Below are positions 34,301-42,499 of a stretch of 64,000 nucleotides of DNA, one piece after another. Positions within the stretch are counted from its first letter, which is position 1. Each line of letters begins with the position of its first letter. The stretch comes from Ornithinimicrobium tianjinense (lineage in GTDB: Bacteria > Actinomycetota > Actinomycetes > Actinomycetales > Dermatophilaceae). The DNA lies in assembly GCF_014636495.1 (NCBI RefSeq), contig NZ_BMEM01000004.1:311387-375386 (forward strand). Direction: 5' to 3'. A program made the translations under genes and the position numbers. The notes under the pieces are model-generated. The model was not told where the DNA came from and did not search any database. It saw only the letters and a program-made list of their open reading frames with translations.

Positions 34301-34387
34301 GTCGGACAGGTTACCTGACGGTGAACGGCCCGCCGAAATCGTGGCCGGGCGGAGGAACCCCCATCGCCCGGGCGCGGTCAAAGGCCC

Positions 34388-35176
34388 ATGAGGCCCTTCC
34401 TCCGGTATGCCGTGCTCGTGCCCCTTGCCCTCGTCGTCGGGTGCTCGGCCAGCAGCCCGGGGACGCAACCGCTCCCTGCCGAGGGCGCCGTCGCCACCTG
34501 GGAGCTGCTGGAGCCGGACACGGTCAACCCCACGAGCCAGCACCTCCTGATCGGCGTCACCAGGCTCGGCTGCGCCGGTGGCGTGACTGGCGAGGTGCTG
34601 AAGCCGCGGGTGGCCTACGAGGACGACCGCGTCATCATCCGGACGGACGTCGCGCGGCTGCCCCCCGGCGCTTCCACCTGTCAGGGCAACGACACGGTCC
34701 CGGTCGAGGTCGACCTGGACGAGTCCCTCGGCGCTCGCGACCTCGTCGACGCAGCCTGCCTCGAGGGCGAGGCCGTCGGCACCGCCGTCTGCCCGGCTGG
34801 ACCCCGCTGGTCCTCGCCAGCGCGGGGCGCCACCGACGAGGTCCCGGACTGGGCCGCTCCCGCTGACCACTCGTTCACCGTCCACAGCTGGTGCGGCGAG
34901 CGCAGTCTCATCGGCGGCTACGGCGTGACGGTCCGGGGCGGCGCGGTGGCCGAGGTCACGGCGCACGACGACGGCCGGACCGGCATCGCCCCCGACCAGG
35001 TGCCGACGATCTCCCAGATGCTCGAGGAGGCCCGAGCCGCCGCAGCCGCGGACGGCGGGCGGGTCGAGGTCGCGGTCGACGGTGCGGGTGTGCCCCGCTG
35101 GGTCTTCGCCGATCCGGTCGAGCACGGCGTCGACGACGAGAGCTGCTACGTCATCTCCGGCTACCGCGAAGGCTGA
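34388..35176 (+). CDS. Putative lipoprotein, DUF6174-like C-terminus
   Basis: A 262-residue exported protein. The signal peptide ends in the lipobox LVVGC (Cys19). Residues ~35-140 are an unknown beta-rich region with paired Cys (GCAGGV, TCQGND); residues ~160-258 (FTVHSWCGERSLIGGYGVTVRGGAVAEV ... PRWVFADP) resemble DUF6174, a small domain of secreted actinobacterial proteins. Function unknown. AAAGG lies upstream of ATG 34388. Confidence 0.7.
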   Translation: MRPFLRYAVLVPLALVVGCSASSPGTQPLPAEGAVATWELLEPDTVNPTSQHLLIGVTRLGCAGGVTGEVLKPRVAYEDDRVIIRTDVARLPPGASTCQGNDTVPVEVDLDESLGARDLVDAACLEGEAVGTAVCPAGPRWSSPARGATDEVPDWAAPADHSFTVHSWCGERSLIGGYGVTVRGGAVAEVTAHDDGRTGIAPDQVPTISQMLEEARAAAAADGGRVEVAVDGAGVPRWVFADPVEHGVDDESCYVISGYREG

Positions 35177-35186
35177 GCGTGGTGAC

Positions 35187-35738
35187 TTATGGCCCCTCTG
35201 GGGGCCACGACTCGCCACTGACGTGCGCGTCAAGGCGCCGGGGCCGGAAGAAGTCGAGCAGCAGCCGACCGCACTCCTCCTCGCGCACGCCGCCGACGAC
35301 CTCGGGGCGGTGCAGCGCCCGGCGGTCGCGCGGCAGGTCCCACACCGAGCCGCAGGCACCGGCCTTCTCGTCCCAGGCGCCGAAGACGATGCGGTCCACC
35401 CGCGCCAGCACCGAGGCTCCCGCGCACATCGCGCACGGCTCGAGCGTCACGACGAGGGTGCACCCTTCGAGACGCCACTCCCCCAGCGTCTCCCCCGCCT
35501 CGCGCAGGGCCACGACCTCCGCGTGACCCGTCGGGTCGGCGCGCTCCTCGCGGACGTTGCGCCCGCGACCCACGACGTCGCCACCCGGCCCGATGACCAC
35601 GGCCCCGATCGGCACGTCGCCCGACCCGGCCGCACGACCGGCCTCGGCGAGCGCGAGACCCATCCACGCGGCATACCCCTCCTGCCCCCAGGTGATCCGC
35701 GGAACACCTGCGGACCGGCTGTCGTCGACGTCGCTCAC
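35187..35738 (-). CDS. tadA: tRNA-specific adenosine deaminase
   Basis: A 183-residue zinc deaminase converting A34 of tRNA-Arg(ACG) to inosine so that it reads CGU, CGC and CGA. Zinc ligands are in TGHAEVVAL (HAE) and LEPCAMCAGA (PCxxC). The tRNA-Arg(ACG) substrate lies in this window at 59217-59289. CAGACT sits 7 nt before GTG 35738, so the gene is probably leaderless and shares promoter bases with upp. Confidence 0.93.
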   Translation of the reverse strand: MSDVDDSRSAGVPRITWGQEGYAAWMGLALAEAGRAAGSGDVPIGAVVIGPGGDVVGRGRNVREERADPTGHAEVVALREAGETLGEWRLEGCTLVVTLEPCAMCAGASVLARVDRIVFGAWDEKAGACGSVWDLPRDRRALHRPEVVGGVREEECGRLLLDFFRPRRLDAHVSGESWPPEGP

Positions 35739-35742
35739 GACC

Positions 35743-35751
35743 TAGAGTCTG
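35743..35751. promoter_or_regulatory. Overlapping divergent -10 boxes of tadA and upp
   Basis: TAGAGT (35743-35748, plus) lies 7 nt before the upp ATG; CAGACT on the minus strand (35751-35746) lies 7 nt before the tadA GTG. They share three base pairs, the second such pair in the window. Confidence 0.6.
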
Positions 35752-35755
35752 ACCC

Positions 35756-36394
35756 ATGCGCGTCCACGTTGCCGACCACCCGCTGATCGCCCACAAGCTG
35801 ACCTACCTGCGGGACAAGCGCACCGACACCCCCACCTTCCGCCGGCTCGCGGACGAGCTGGTGACGCTGCTCGCCTACGAGGCCACGCGCGAGGTGCGGG
35901 TCTCGCCGTTCGAGATCGAGACCCCGGTGGCGACGACGACCGGCATCCACCTCGCCTCCCCCAAGCCGCTGGTCGTGCCGATCCTGCGCGCGGGGCTGGG
36001 GATGCTCGACGGCATGATGCGCATGCTGCCGACCGCCGAGGTCGGCTTCCTCGGGCTGGTCCGCAACGAGGAGACGCTGGAGGCGCACACCTACGCCAAC
36101 CGCCTGCCGGAGGACCTCGACAAGCGGCAGTGCTACGTCCTGGACCCGATGCTCGCGACCGGTGGCACGCTCATCGCCGCGATCCAGTACCTCGTGGAGC
36201 GCGGCGCCGACGACATCACCGCGATCACCCTCCTCTCGGCGCCGGAGGGCATCGAGCGGGTGCAGGCCGAGCTCGCCCACATCGACCTGCCGGTCACGCT
36301 GGTGACCGGAGCGATCGACGAGCGGCTCAACGAGCACGGCTACATCGTGCCGGGTCTCGGCGACGCCGGCGACCGCCTCTACGGCGTCGTCTGA
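35756..36394 (+). CDS. upp: Uracil phosphoribosyltransferase
   Basis: A 212-residue pyrimidine-salvage enzyme making UMP from uracil and PRPP. The N-terminus [25 protein letters not shown] and the PRPP loop [13 protein letters not shown] are diagnostic, as is the final [20 protein letters not shown] 35756 is fixed by the leaderless -10 box. The aminotransferase gene follows closely. Confidence 0.97.
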   Translation: MRVHVADHPLIAHKLTYLRDKRTDTPTFRRLADELVTLLAYEATREVRVSPFEIETPVATTTGIHLASPKPLVVPILRAGLGMLDGMMRMLPTAEVGFLGLVRNEETLEAHTYANRLPEDLDKRQCYVLDPMLATGGTLIAAIQYLVERGADDITAITLLSAPEGIERVQAELAHIDLPVTLVTGAIDERLNEHGYIVPGLGDAGDRLYGVV

Positions 36395-36407
36395 GATGGT
36401 GCGGGGT

Positions 36408-37598
36408 ATGCCGACCCGCACCTCCTCGCAGCCCTCACGCCGGTCCCAGGTCGAGCCCTTCCACGTCATGGAGGTGCTCAAGGCCGCGGCCGGGCGCCAG
36501 CGCACCCACGGTGACGTCATCATGCTGTGCGCCGGGCAGCCGTCCACGCCGGCGCCGGCCGCCGCGCGCTCGCGGGCGGTCGAGGTGATCGACGCCGAGG
36601 TGCTCGGCTACACCGAGTCGACCGGGATCCTGCCGCTGCGCGAGGCGATCGCGCGCTACCACCACCGGGTCTCGGGCGTCGACGTGCACCCGGACGAGGT
36701 CGTCGTCTTCCCCGGGTCCTCGGGCGCCTTCACCGCGCTCTTCCTGGCCGCCTTCGACGTCGGCGACGTGGTGGCGATGACGCGACCCGGCTACCCGGCC
36801 TACCGCAACACCCTCCAGGCGCTCGGGTGCGAGGTCGTCGAGCTCGACTGCGGTCCGGACACCCGCTACCAGCCGACCGTCGCACACCTGGAGGCGCTGG
36901 CTGCGTCGTCGGGGCCTCCCGCCGGTCTCATCGTCGCCTCGCCCGCCAACCCGACGGGCACGGTCATCGACAGCCACGTGCTGGCCGAGCTCGCCGAGTG
37001 GTGCGAGGCGCACGGGACGCTGCTGGTCAGCGACGAGATCTACCACGGGCTCTCCTACGAGCGGCCGACCGCGTGCGCCTGGGAGACCTCGCGCGAGGCG
37101 GTCGTCGTCGGCTCGGTCAGCAAGTACTTCTCGATGACCGGCTGGCGCCTCGGCTGGCTCCTCGCCCCGGAGGCGCTGCGCAGACCGCTGGAGGTCGTGA
37201 CCGGCAACCTCAACATCTGCGCGCCGGCGATCTCCCAGCACGCCGCCCTCGGCGCGTTCACCGAGCAGGCGCGCGTAGAGCTCGACGGGCACCGCTCCCG
37301 GTATGCCGCCACGCGCGAGCTCCTGATCCGTCGCCTCCCCGAGCTGGGGCTGCACGACTACGCCCCGCCGGACGGCGCCTTCTACGCCTGGCTCGACATC
37401 GCTCACCTCACCGACGACTCGGTGACGTGGTGCCGCGAGCTGCTCGACGACTGCGGTGTGGCGCTGACGCCCGGGGTGGACTTCGACACGGCCGAGGGCC
37501 ACCGCAAGGTGCGGTTGTCCTTCGCCGGCTCGACCCAGGAGGTCGCCGAGGCGCTGGACCGGATGGCGGCCTCACCCCTGCTGCGGCCGCGCGGCTGA
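36408..37598 (+). CDS. Class I/II PLP aminotransferase
   Basis: A 396-residue fold-type I aminotransferase. The PLP lysine is in VGSVSKYFSMTGWRLGW; LIVASPANPTGTV is the substrate/PLP segment, and DEIYHGLSYE has the Asp and Tyr that hold the ring. Specificity (aspartate, aromatic or valine-pyruvate type) cannot be read from sequence. ATG 36408 lies inside GGTATGCC; ATG 36396, one nt after the upp stop, would add four residues. It is likely in the upp transcript. Confidence 0.85.
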   Translation: MPTRTSSQPSRRSQVEPFHVMEVLKAAAGRQRTHGDVIMLCAGQPSTPAPAAARSRAVEVIDAEVLGYTESTGILPLREAIARYHHRVSGVDVHPDEVVVFPGSSGAFTALFLAAFDVGDVVAMTRPGYPAYRNTLQALGCEVVELDCGPDTRYQPTVAHLEALAASSGPPAGLIVASPANPTGTVIDSHVLAELAEWCEAHGTLLVSDEIYHGLSYERPTACAWETSREAVVVGSVSKYFSMTGWRLGWLLAPEALRRPLEVVTGNLNICAPAISQHAALGAFTEQARVELDGHRSRYAATRELLIRRLPELGLHDYAPPDGAFYAWLDIAHLTDDSVTWCRELLDDCGVALTPGVDFDTAEGHRKVRLSFAGSTQEVAEALDRMAASPLLRPRG

Positions 37599-37690
37599 CC
37601 CCGACGCGCGGACCGGCGCGCTGCACGGCATACCCCGTCCCTTCTGCCACACTGGCACCAGACTGTGCCCACCGATCCCGGAGGACTCCG

Positions 37691-37861
37691 ATGCCACCCA
37701 CGGTCAAGAAGGTCCTGCACTGGTTGGTGTGGGGATTCCTGATCTACGCGATCATCACCAACCCCGACCGCGCCGCCGACATCGTCCGCGCGATCTGGGA
37801 CATCATCAGCCAGGGCGTGCTCAACATCGGTCGGTTCTTCAGCAGCATCGTCAACGGCTAG
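37691..37861 (+). CDS. Small conserved membrane-associated protein
   Basis: A 56-residue protein: MPPTVKKVLHWLVWGFLIY then a TNPDRAADIVRAIWDII helix. GGAGG lies 8 nt before the ATG and amphipathic/hydrophobic patterning is good, so it is probably real. Similar tiny proteins occur in related genomes without known function. The PH-domain gene follows after 18 nt. Confidence 0.75.
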   Translation: MPPTVKKVLHWLVWGFLIYAIITNPDRAADIVRAIWDIISQGVLNIGRFFSSIVNG

Positions 37862-37879
37862 GGCGGACCAGGCGCCACC

Positions 37880-38707
37880 ATGGCCTCCGACACCAGCCCC
37901 TCGCTGCGGATCAGCCGCCGGGTCCTGGATCGCTACCTGCTGCAGGGCGAGGTGCCCGTCGTCGCGACCCGGCAGCACTGGGCCGTGCTCGCGGAGCCCT
38001 TCGCCACCACGCTCGGCGCCCTGCTCCTCGTGGGCTGGCTCGTGGCCAACCTCGACGCGCGGACCGCGGTGCTCGGCGGCCCGCTGTGGCTGGCGTGGCT
38101 GGTCGTCGTCGGGCGCGCGGTCTGGAAGCTGCTGGCCTGGCACAACGACTGGTTCGTCGCGACCGACCGGCGCCTCCTCCTGGTCTACGGGCTGATCTCG
38201 CAGCGGGTGGCGATGATGCCGCTCAACAAGGTCACGGACATGAACTACCAGCGCTCGATCCTCGGGCGGCTCCTCGGCTACGGCCGGTTCGTGCTGGAGT
38301 CGGCCGGCCAGGACCAGGCGATGCGCGAGATCGACTTCCTGCCCGACCCGGACGAGAAGTACCGCCGCATCTGCGCCATCCTCTTCCGCGACCAGCCACG
38401 GACCGGTGGCGAGCAGGGGGCCCGGGCCGCCGCGGGCCGGGCCTTCGCCGAGCACGCCGAGACCGACCCCTTCGAGACGGCCGACGTCGACGACGAGAGG
38501 CCCGGCTTCGGCGACCGCTTCGACCCCGACGTCGCACGGGTCCGCCCCCTGGGGGGCCAGCGTCGGCGGTGGGAGCCGGTCGAACGGCACGAGCTGCCCT
38601 CGGACTGGGACTGGGTCGACGACGAGGCACGCCGCGCCCGCGCCGCCACCCGCGGGAGGACCGAGCGGCGGGTCGCGGTCGACCCGGACCCCACGCCATA
38701 CCGCTGA
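37880..38707 (+). CDS. Bacterial PH-domain membrane protein
   Basis: A 275-residue protein with two membrane helices (residues ~35-55 and ~65-82), then a bacterial PH (bPH2) domain, residues ~90-160, with WFVATDRRLLLVYGLISQRVAMMPL, followed by a charged, likely disordered tail. Unknown role at the membrane. ATG 37880 is 18 nt after the small protein gene, suggesting co-transcription. Confidence 0.82.
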   Translation: MASDTSPSLRISRRVLDRYLLQGEVPVVATRQHWAVLAEPFATTLGALLLVGWLVANLDARTAVLGGPLWLAWLVVVGRAVWKLLAWHNDWFVATDRRLLLVYGLISQRVAMMPLNKVTDMNYQRSILGRLLGYGRFVLESAGQDQAMREIDFLPDPDEKYRRICAILFRDQPRTGGEQGARAAAGRAFAEHAETDPFETADVDDERPGFGDRFDPDVARVRPLGGQRRRWEPVERHELPSDWDWVDDEARRARAATRGRTERRVAVDPDPTPYR

Positions 38708-38749
38708 GAGCGCCTGGCGCTCCACGGGGACAGCGCAGGATTGTCGGTC

Positions 38750-38755
38750 GATACT
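38750..38755 (+). promoter_or_regulatory. -10 box (GATACT), leaderless type
   Basis: GATACT lies 6 nt before ATG 38762 and decides against the ATG at 38741. Confidence 0.5.
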
Positions 38756-38761
38756 CACAGG

Positions 38762-40123
38762 ATGACCACGGTGCGGATCGCTGCCGAACGTCTCGCGGAC
38801 ACCACGCTGCCCACGGCGCACGGGACCTTCCGGCTCACGGCATACCGGGACAGCGACGGGCACGAGCACGTCGCGCTGAGCCTCGGGCTGGCGGACGGGG
38901 CGGGCGACGGGCCGGGCGCTGCTCCGGCGGCCCCGCTGGTCAGGCTGCACTCGGAGTGCCTCACCGGGGACGCGCTCGGCTCGCGCCGCTGCGACTGCGG
39001 GGAGCAGCTGCACCAGGCGCTGGCGGCGGTCGCGGCGGCCGGGCGCGGCGCCGTGCTCTACCTGCGCGGCCATGAGGGGCGCGGGATCGGGCTGGTCGAG
39101 AAGATGAGGGCCTACGCCCTGCAGGACGGCGGCCTGGACACCGTGGACGCCAACCTCGCGCTCGGCCATCCTGCCGACGCGCGGACCTATGCCGCCGCTG
39201 CGGCGATCCTCGACGACCTCGGCGTCGGGGCCGTGCGTCTGCTCAGCTCCAACCCGGCCAAGGAGGCGGCGCTGCGCGAGCTGGGGATCGAGGTCGTGGC
39301 CCGCGAACGCCTGACGGTGGCCGCCCGCCCGGAGAACGTCCGCTATCTGACCACCAAGCGGGAGCGGATGGGCCACGACGGCCCGCCGGTCGACGACTGG
39401 GAGGCTCTCCTGTCCGGCGTGGTCCCGGCGGCGGGGGATCTCGCGGATCGGTATGGCGCGCTCGTGGCCCATGCGGGTCCGCTCGTCCTCGCGCAGCTGG
39501 GTCAGAGCCTGGACGGCTTCATCGCGAGCCGCACCGGGGACGCGCGGTTCGTCACCGGCGAGGAGGACCGGGAGCACCTCCACCGCCTGCGGGCGCTCGT
39601 GGACGCCGTCGTGGTCGGTGGCGCCACCGCCGCCCGGGACGACTGCCGCCTGACCGTGCGCGACGTGCCCGGGCCGCACCCCACGCGGGTGGTGCTGGAC
39701 CCCGGGGGGCGACTGCCTCGGGAGACCGCCCTGCTCACCGACGGGGTCGCTCCGACCATCTGGGTGGTGGGGCCGCAGGTGACGTGCGGCGAGGACGAGC
39801 CGGGCGCCGGGCTGGCGCCGCACGTCGAGCTGGTGCGGTGGCCCGGCTCCTGGGCGATGGACCCCGCCGCGGTGCTCGACCTGCTGGCGGACCGCGGTCT
39901 GGAGCGTGTGCTCGTGGAGGGTGGTGGCCGGCTGGTCTCCGCCTTCGTGGCCGCGGGGGTCGTCGACCGGCTCTTCCTGACGACCGCACCGGTGCTCGTG
40001 GGGGACGGCGTGCCGGGCCTGCGCGTCGAGGGCCGCGACAGCATGGCCGAGGCCCTGCGCCCGACGGCCCGCCGCTGGCTCGCCGGCGAGGACGTCGTCA
40101 CCGAGCTCGTCCTGCGCCCCTGA
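38762..40123 (+). CDS. Fusion of GTP cyclohydrolase II and RibD-type reductase domain
   Basis: A 453-residue protein. Residues ~1-205 are a GTP cyclohydrolase II (RibA) domain with zinc ligands in SECLTGDALGSRRCDC (C-x10-C-x-C), the catalytic GHEGRGIGLVEKMRAYALQD and LGHPADARTYA. The usual LTNNP is LSSNP here. Residues ~235-450 are a RibD C-terminal (DHFR-like) reductase with LGQSLDGFIAS, VVVGGATAARDDCRLTVR and LVEGGGRLVSAF. No deaminase domain is fused, so it may convert GTP to the 2,5-diamino pyrimidine and reduce its side chain. It stands next to a methyltransferase, glycosyltransferase and 6-PTPS-like gene rather than the rib operon, so a non-riboflavin product is possible. Confidence 0.85.
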   Translation: MTTVRIAAERLADTTLPTAHGTFRLTAYRDSDGHEHVALSLGLADGAGDGPGAAPAAPLVRLHSECLTGDALGSRRCDCGEQLHQALAAVAAAGRGAVLYLRGHEGRGIGLVEKMRAYALQDGGLDTVDANLALGHPADARTYAAAAAILDDLGVGAVRLLSSNPAKEAALRELGIEVVARERLTVAARPENVRYLTTKRERMGHDGPPVDDWEALLSGVVPAAGDLADRYGALVAHAGPLVLAQLGQSLDGFIASRTGDARFVTGEEDREHLHRLRALVDAVVVGGATAARDDCRLTVRDVPGPHPTRVVLDPGGRLPRETALLTDGVAPTIWVVGPQVTCGEDEPGAGLAPHVELVRWPGSWAMDPAAVLDLLADRGLERVLVEGGGRLVSAFVAAGVVDRLFLTTAPVLVGDGVPGLRVEGRDSMAEALRPTARRWLAGEDVVTELVLRP

Positions 40124-40195
40124 CTCCCTCGCCCATCCCCACCCCCCTCCCCACCGAGCGCGCCGAGTGGTTGGCTCGTGAGGCTGCACACCACG

Positions 40196-41023
40196 TCAGG
40201 CGCTCGGTGGGATGTGGGGGAGGACGAGCAGGTCGACGTGGCCGACGCCGACGCGCAGCTGGCCCGCGTCGGCCTGCGCTCCGCGTCGGGCGTGCCAGGC
40301 GGTGACCTCGTCGGGAGGCAGGGAGCCCTCCTCCAGCACCGCGTCCACCCGCTCGTCGAGCCAGCGACGGAGCAGCTGCGGACGCTCCGGGCCGAGGCGC
40401 CACGGGGTCCGGGCGACGGTCACGCCGAGTCCGCGGGCCACGAGCAACCGGGCCATCTCCCGCGCGGCGTCAGGCCCCGGCCGCCCGCCGCGCCGCTGGT
40501 GCGCGTCGAACGCCCGACGCACACCGTGGTCGAGCACCTCGCCCGGATCGAACCGCACGCTTCCGTCCACCGTCAGGGTCAGCAGCGCCCGCCCGCCGGA
40601 GTCCACCACAGCGTCGGCGAACCGCTCCAGCTCCGGCCCCGACAGGACGTCCAGGAGCGCAGCGCACGTCAGCAGCCTGAGGTCGCCCCGCGGCGGCAGG
40701 TCGCGCAACACCTCCGGCAGGTCCACCACCCCGGCCGCGACCCGCACCGCGTCGCCGTGCCCGGCCTCGCGCAGGTGGTCGGCGTCATGGTCGACCACCA
40801 CCCACTCCTGCGCCCACGGCAGCCGGGGCCGCAGGTAGCCGGCGTTCGCCCCGGTCCCGGCCCCCACGTCCACGATCTCCACCACCTCCGCCCCGCTCTC
40901 GACCAGGTGCTCCCCCAGCCGGGCGAGCAGGTGGGACCCACCACGGTCGCGCGCCTCCTCGTCCTCCGCCCGGCGCAGCGCCAGCCACCCGCAGTCCGCC
41001 CTCACGGGCGTCTGCTCGCTCAT
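40196..41023 (-). CDS. SAM-dependent methyltransferase of the pterin-like cluster
   Basis: A 275-residue class I methyltransferase. The SAM loop VDVGAGTGANAGYL (near residue 53) and the acidic VVVDHDADH after strand 2 are clear. The substrate is unknown. Its ATG overlaps the stop of the glycosyltransferase gene (ATGA), making it the last gene of a tightly coupled four-gene operon. Convergent with the GTP cyclohydrolase fusion, 72 nt away, which is conserved in my memory of related genomes but not verified here. Confidence 0.83.
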   Translation of the reverse strand: MSEQTPVRADCGWLALRRAEDEEARDRGGSHLLARLGEHLVESGAEVVEIVDVGAGTGANAGYLRPRLPWAQEWVVVDHDADHLREAGHGDAVRVAAGVVDLPEVLRDLPPRGDLRLLTCAALLDVLSGPELERFADAVVDSGGRALLTLTVDGSVRFDPGEVLDHGVRRAFDAHQRRGGRPGPDAAREMARLLVARGLGVTVARTPWRLGPERPQLLRRWLDERVDAVLEEGSLPPDEVTAWHARRGAQADAGQLRVGVGHVDLLVLPHIPPSA

Positions 41024-42093
41024 CGCCGCACCCCCGCCAGCTGCTCCAGCGCCTCGGTGACGGTCCCCGCCGTCACGTCCCACCCCGGCAGCTCCCCACG
41101 CCGGGCGAGCGCGGCGGCCCGCCAACCACGCCGCACCTCGCCGTCGGTCAGCCACCGCCTCAGCACCCGCACCATCTCCTCCGGGCCTCCCACGTCGACG
41201 GCTGCCCCGGGCGGGCCCCCGGCCCGGTCCGGTGCGCCCAGCGCCTCCTCGGCCCCGGTCCCCCGGCCCACCACCGTCGGTATGCCGCGCGCGTGCGCCT
41301 CGGTCACGACCAGGCCGTAGGTCTCGCTGCGGGACGGGTGGACCAGCAGGTCGGTCGCCGCCCAGACCCGGTCGCGCACCTCCCCGACGACCGCTCCCGG
41401 CCAGCTGACCCGCTCCTCGAGGCCCAGCGCGGCGGCCCGCGCGCGCAGCCGCCGCAGGTGCGCAGCGTCCGGCTGCGGCCCGGCCAGCACGGCCCGCCAC
41501 GGCAGGTCCCGCATCCCGGCGAGCGCCTCGAGGAGCAGCCCGTGGTTCTTCAGCGGCGTCACCGCGGCGAGGGTCAGGAGCTGAGGTATGCCCTGCGAGC
41601 CGGCCGAGACGGGCGCCGGGTCGACGCCGGGAGGCGCCACGAGCACCCGACCTCCGGCGATCCGGTAGCGCTCCCCCACCTCGGCGGCCGCCCGCCCGCT
41701 CGGGACCACGACGAGCCCGACGGCGCCCAGCGCCCTTGCCTCCGCCTCGTCGAGCAGCGCCGCCCTCTCCCCCGTCTCCCCCGCGCCGACCGAGAGCCTC
41801 GAGTGGAGCAGCACCGCCGTGGGCCGCACCCAGGCGCAGGCCTGCAGCTCATCCGGGGCGGCACACCCGACGAGCCCGTCCACCAGCACGACCTCCTGCC
41901 TGCCACCCACCACCAGCACCTCGCCCAGCGCCCGCAGCGCGTCCCCGTCGGGCCACGGCCACCCACCGGCCGCGCGGACCGTCCGCACCCGCACGCCGTG
42001 GCCGGCGAGCGCGGAGGCGAGGGCGGCGTCATACCGGTCCCCGCCGCTGGGCGCCGTCGGGGGGCGGTCGGGCACGACGAGGAGGACCCTCAC
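41020..42093 (-). CDS. Glycosyltransferase, GT4-like
   Basis: A 357-residue GT-B enzyme. The N-terminal domain begins VRVLLVVPDRPPTAPSGGDRYDA; the nucleotide-sugar domain has VAPPGVDPAPV, LAAVTPLKNHGLLLEAL and the EX7E motif ETYGLVVTEA. Sugar and acceptor are unknown. GTG 42093 overlaps the stop of the 6-PTPS-like gene and its own stop overlaps the methyltransferase start. Two ATA codons occur, both in GGCATACC (41586-41585 and 41280-41279 areas). Confidence 0.83.
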   Translation of the reverse strand: MRVLLVVPDRPPTAPSGGDRYDAALASALAGHGVRVRTVRAAGGWPWPDGDALRALGEVLVVGGRQEVVLVDGLVGCAAPDELQACAWVRPTAVLLHSRLSVGAGETGERAALLDEAEARALGAVGLVVVPSGRAAAEVGERYRIAGGRVLVAPPGVDPAPVSAGSQGIPQLLTLAAVTPLKNHGLLLEALAGMRDLPWRAVLAGPQPDAAHLRRLRARAAALGLEERVSWPGAVVGEVRDRVWAATDLLVHPSRSETYGLVVTEAHARGIPTVVGRGTGAEEALGAPDRAGGPPGAAVDVGGPEEMVRVLRRWLTDGEVRRGWRAAALARRGELPGWDVTAGTVTEALEQLAGVRR

Positions 42094-42473
42094 CAGCGCA
42101 GCCGCAGGCGGTAGGACGCCCAGGCGTCGGGGTGCTCGCGCAGGACCACGGTGACGGCGGACAGCCCCGCCGCCCCGAGACGGTCGGCCAGCCGCTCGGC
42201 CACCCACCGCGCCAGCACCTCGGTCGTCGTCAGCCGACCCACGAACTCCTCCAGCTCGTCCAGGTTGCGGTAGGCCAACGGCTCGAGCGCCTCGGCGAGC
42301 GCGGCCGTCGCCTCGCCGATGTCCACCACGATCCCGTGCTCGTCGAGGTCGGGACGCTCCAGCGAGGCCTCGACGACGTAGGTGGCGCCGTGCAGCCGCT
42401 GCGCCGGGCCGAACGCCGGGTCCGGTAGCGAGTGCGCCACCATGACGTGGTCGCGGACGGTGAGGGTGAACAT
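42090..42473 (-). CDS. 6-pyruvoyl-tetrahydropterin synthase homologue lacking canonical catalytic residues
   Basis: A 127-residue T-fold protein. Compared with QueD/PTPS, the first zinc His is kept (VAHSL, H14) and the second (LHG, H28), but the third is Ala (LHGATY, A30), the catalytic Cys is Ala (PAQRLHG, A24), and the Asp-His pair of the 'LDHxxLND' motif is replaced in LAYRNLDE. The Glu near the end (REHPDAW) remains. A standard PTPS reaction is therefore unlikely; a scaffold or altered chemistry is possible. AGGAGG precedes ATG 42473. Second gene of the four-gene operon. Confidence 0.8.
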   Translation of the reverse strand: MFTLTVRDHVMVAHSLPDPAFGPAQRLHGATYVVEASLERPDLDEHGIVVDIGEATAALAEALEPLAYRNLDELEEFVGRLTTTEVLARWVAERLADRLGAAGLSAVTVVLREHPDAWASYRLRLRW

Positions 42474-42499
42474 GGTCCTCCTGGTGGCTGCGGGACGGG

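Noticed and set aside
37403..40189. A 928-codon minus-strand open frame opposite the aminotransferase, PH-domain and cyclohydrolase genes
   Set aside because: The plus-strand frames have clear families and starts; this one is an Arg/Gly/Pro-rich shadow.
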